A DNA stretch of 34,992 nt, taken from positions 1 through 34,992 of the forward strand of contig DASXBA010000143.1 of NCBI GenBank assembly GCA_036406475.1, written 5' to 3'. Made by a program: the position numbers and the translations under genes. The stretch is from DASXBA01 sp036406475 (GTDB lineage Bacteria; Actinomycetota; Thermoleophilia; Solirubrobacterales; Thermoleophilaceae). The notes beneath the pieces are model-generated. The model saw only the letters and a list, made by a program, of their open reading frames with translations. It was not told the origin of the DNA and did not search any database. Shown one piece after another: positions 33,303 to 34,992 of the stretch. How positions within the stretch are numbered: position 1 is the stretch's first letter; the number at the start of each line of letters is the position of its first letter.

Positions 33303-34552
33303 GCGACAAGCGCATCGCCCTCGTCCTGGCGGGCGGGGGAGCCAGGGGCGCCTACGAGGCCGGCGCGCTGTCGGTGATCCTGCCCGAGCTCGAGCGCCGC
33401 GGCGAGCGGCCCACGATCTACCTGGGCGCCAGCGTCGGAATGCTCAACGCCGCCGTGCTTGCGTCGCGGCACGACCAGGGAGCCGAGGCGCAGTCGGAGT
33501 TCGTGCTCGAGACCTGGCGCTCGATCACGCTGTCCGGGGTGATCCGCCCGCTCGCCCGGCAGGCGCCGGTCACCGCGGTCTTCGGCGCGGCCCAGATGCT
33601 CGGGCTCCCGGGGATGCAGCTCCGCAGCGTGCTCGACAACTCGCCGCTCCACCGCAACGTGGAGCGCTGGGTCGACTGGGAGGGCCTGCGCAAGGGGATC
33701 GACGAGGGCGGCGTCGACGCGCTCTGCGCGGTCGCCACCTCTGCCCGCACCGGCAAGACCGTGATCTTCGTCGACGCGGCCCGGGAGCAGACCTTCCACC
33801 GCTCGCACGCCGTGGCCTACGTGGCCGCGCCGATCGGCATGGAGCACATCAAGGCCTCGGGCGCGATCCCGGTGCTGTGGCCGCCGGCTCTCGTCAAGAG
33901 CCCGGAGCGGGCGCGCGGCTGGTACTTCGACGGCGGCGTGCGCGCCAACGCCCCGATCAAGCCCGCGCTGGACCTGGGCGCCGACCACCTCGTGGTGATG
34001 GCGCTCGACTCGATCTCCGGTCCGGTCTTCGCCCCCGACGGCCGCTCCGACGTCGACGACGAGCCGGACCTGGGCGTGGGCATGCTCCAGCTGCTCGAGG
34101 GCACGCTCACCGACCCACTGATCGAGGACATGCGCAAGCTCGGCAACGTGAACCAGTTCCTGGTCGGCGACAACTCGATCGGCTCGCGCATGTACCGGAC
34201 AGCGCGCGGCAAGGCCGCCTACAAGGAGGTTCCCTACGTCTTCGTCGGGCCGCAGGAGCGCGGGATCATCGGCAAGGTCGCCTCCCGTGTCTTCCGCTCC
34301 CGCTACGGCGGGCTCAAGTCGCTTCGGAACCCGGACTACCGGCTGATCAGCGGCCTGCTCGGCGGCACCGGGCCGATCCACGGCGAGCTCCTGAGCCTCT
34401 TCTTCTTCGACCGCGAGTTCATCGGCGAGCTGCTGGACATGGGAGCCGAGGACGCCCGCGCCTGGCTCGAGGCCGACCACGACGGCGACGGCCCCTGGCA
34501 GATAGGCCCGCTGTCGACGTTCACGCAGCCGCGGCAGTGGACCGCGGGCTGA
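33299..34552 (+). CDS. Patatin-like phospholipase (NTE/RssA-type)
   Basis: A 417-aa patatin-family serine lipase. The oxyanion loop GGGARGAYEAGAL is at residues 12-24, nucleophile Ser45 in GASVG, and the dyad Asp211 in YFDGGVRANAP. These match bacterial NTE-like phospholipases, which hydrolyse phospholipid or lysolipid acyl chains. A helical C-terminal extension (about 300-417) follows. The GTG overlaps the stop of the dehydrogenase gene (GTGA). Many actinobacterial NTE-type patatins carry their own cyclic-nucleotide domain; this one has none, and the preceding gene has it instead. Confidence 0.94.
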   Translation: MSDKRIALVLAGGGARGAYEAGALSVILPELERRGERPTIYLGASVGMLNAAVLASRHDQGAEAQSEFVLETWRSITLSGVIRPLARQAPVTAVFGAAQMLGLPGMQLRSVLDNSPLHRNVERWVDWEGLRKGIDEGGVDALCAVATSARTGKTVIFVDAAREQTFHRSHAVAYVAAPIGMEHIKASGAIPVLWPPALVKSPERARGWYFDGGVRANAPIKPALDLGADHLVVMALDSISGPVFAPDGRSDVDDEPDLGVGMLQLLEGTLTDPLIEDMRKLGNVNQFLVGDNSIGSRMYRTARGKAAYKEVPYVFVGPQERGIIGKVASRVFRSRYGGLKSLRNPDYRLISGLLGGTGPIHGELLSLFFFDREFIGELLDMGAEDARAWLEADHDGDGPWQIGPLSTFTQPRQWTAG

Positions 34553-34556
34553 CCCG

Positions 34557-34992
34557 GTGACGCCTGTCATCGCCGTCGAGGAGCACGGCGACGTGGCGCT
34601 GGTGCGCGTCGACCGGCCGCCCGCCAACGCGATGGACCTCGACCTGCTCGAGCGCCTGCTCGAGACGCTCGAGCGGCTGCGGGCGGACGACCCCGGCGCG
34701 GTCGTGGTGGTCGGCAGCGGCTCCTTCTTCTCCGCCGGCCTAGACGTGAAGGTCCTCCCCACCCTCGATGACGACGACAAGCGCGCCATGGTCGACGGGA
34801 TCAACCGGATGTTCCTCGGCTGGTACGAGCTGCCGCGCCCGCTCGTGTGCGCCGTGAACGGCCACGCCGTGGCCGGCGGGATGATCCTCGTGCTCTGCGG
34901 CGATCGCCGGATCGGCTCGACCGAGGGCACCTTCGGCCTGACCGAGGTCCGGGTCGGCGTCCCGTATCCCGCCTGCGCGCTCGAGCTCGTGC
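34557..34992 (+). CDS. Enoyl-CoA hydratase/isomerase family protein (cut by right edge)
   Basis: The first 145 codons of a crotonase-superfamily protein, GTG at 34557, 4 bp after the patatin stop. Visible: VDRPPANAMDLDLLERL, the oxyanion-hole segment SGSFFSAGLDVKVL, the second oxyanion Gly in NGHAVAGGM, and FGLTEVRVGVPYP. The first catalytic Glu of hydratases (Glu144 in rat enzyme, in the AGGxxEL region) is replaced by a hydrophobic residue in VAGGMILVLCGD. The second, in the TEV position, is present. That pattern suits an enoyl-CoA isomerase or other crotonase better than a hydratase. It would supply or consume acyl-CoA for the lipid operon. Confidence 0.9.
   Translation, partial: MTPVIAVEEHGDVALVRVDRPPANAMDLDLLERLLETLERLRADDPGAVVVVGSGSFFSAGLDVKVLPTLDDDDKRAMVDGINRMFLGWYELPRPLVCAVNGHAVAGGMILVLCGDRRIGSTEGTFGLTEVRVGVPYPACALELV

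Overview
The window is a gene-dense, very GC-rich chromosomal segment of an actinobacterial type. GTG starts are frequent, neighbouring genes often overlap by 1-4 nt (ATGA, GTGA, TGATG), and convergent genes overlap by a few bases. The gene mix (PknB-like kinase, WS/DGAT, holin-family/DUF3618 membrane proteins, HemQ-like protein, FprA-like reductase, ErpA/BolA/CGFS glutaredoxin) fits a soil or aquatic Actinobacteriota member. Thermoleophilia/Solirubrobacterales is my best guess, by inference from gene content only. I see no tRNA, rRNA, CRISPR array, insertion sequence or prophage.

Layout: 1-5380 holds a left-truncated Ser/Thr kinase, a divergent lipoprotein with a degenerate HtrA-like domain, an MmgE/PrpD protein and a secreted subtilase. 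5443-9912 holds a glycosyltransferase fused to a flippase-like membrane domain, a chlorite-dismutase-family (HemQ-like) gene and an FprA-like ferredoxin reductase. 9967-13303 holds a PEP-mutase/isocitrate-lyase-type enzyme, an RDD membrane protein, an FAH-family hydrolase and an AlkA-type glycosylase. 13517-14546 is an iron-sulfur module (ErpA, then divergent BolA and CGFS glutaredoxin). 14543-19568 has an SDR/thioredoxin-fold/small-protein operon, a DksA-like zinc protein, DegV, an AI-2E-type permease and a second degenerate HtrA with a PDZ domain.

19565-22012 (minus) is a tightly packed probable six-gene operon: nitrilase, TetR regulator, two tiny membrane proteins, a holin-family protein and DUF3618. 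A perfect 6-4-6 operator-like palindrome lies just upstream. 22105-25131 has a polysaccharide deacetylase, an SDR, a DUF2804-like protein and a small membrane protein. 25103-29948 (minus) is an acyl-CoA operon: carboxyltransferase, SnoaL-like protein, a 24-codon bridging ORF, a BKACE/DUF849 enzyme, an AMACR-like CoA-transferase-family protein and a MerR regulator.

30051-34992 (plus) is the most unusual part. It is a lipid operon of a wax-ester synthase/DGAT, a protein joining a cyclic-nucleotide-binding domain to a CoA-acylating aldehyde dehydrogenase, a patatin-like lipase and a crotonase cut by the right edge. It suggests storage-lipid or wax-ester chemistry in which an acyl-CoA reductase could be gated by a nucleotide second messenger. 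Other notable points are the two HtrA-like proteins that have lost both catalytic His and Ser, the glycosyltransferase-flippase fusion, an SDR without its catalytic Lys, and several short palindromes at gene starts.
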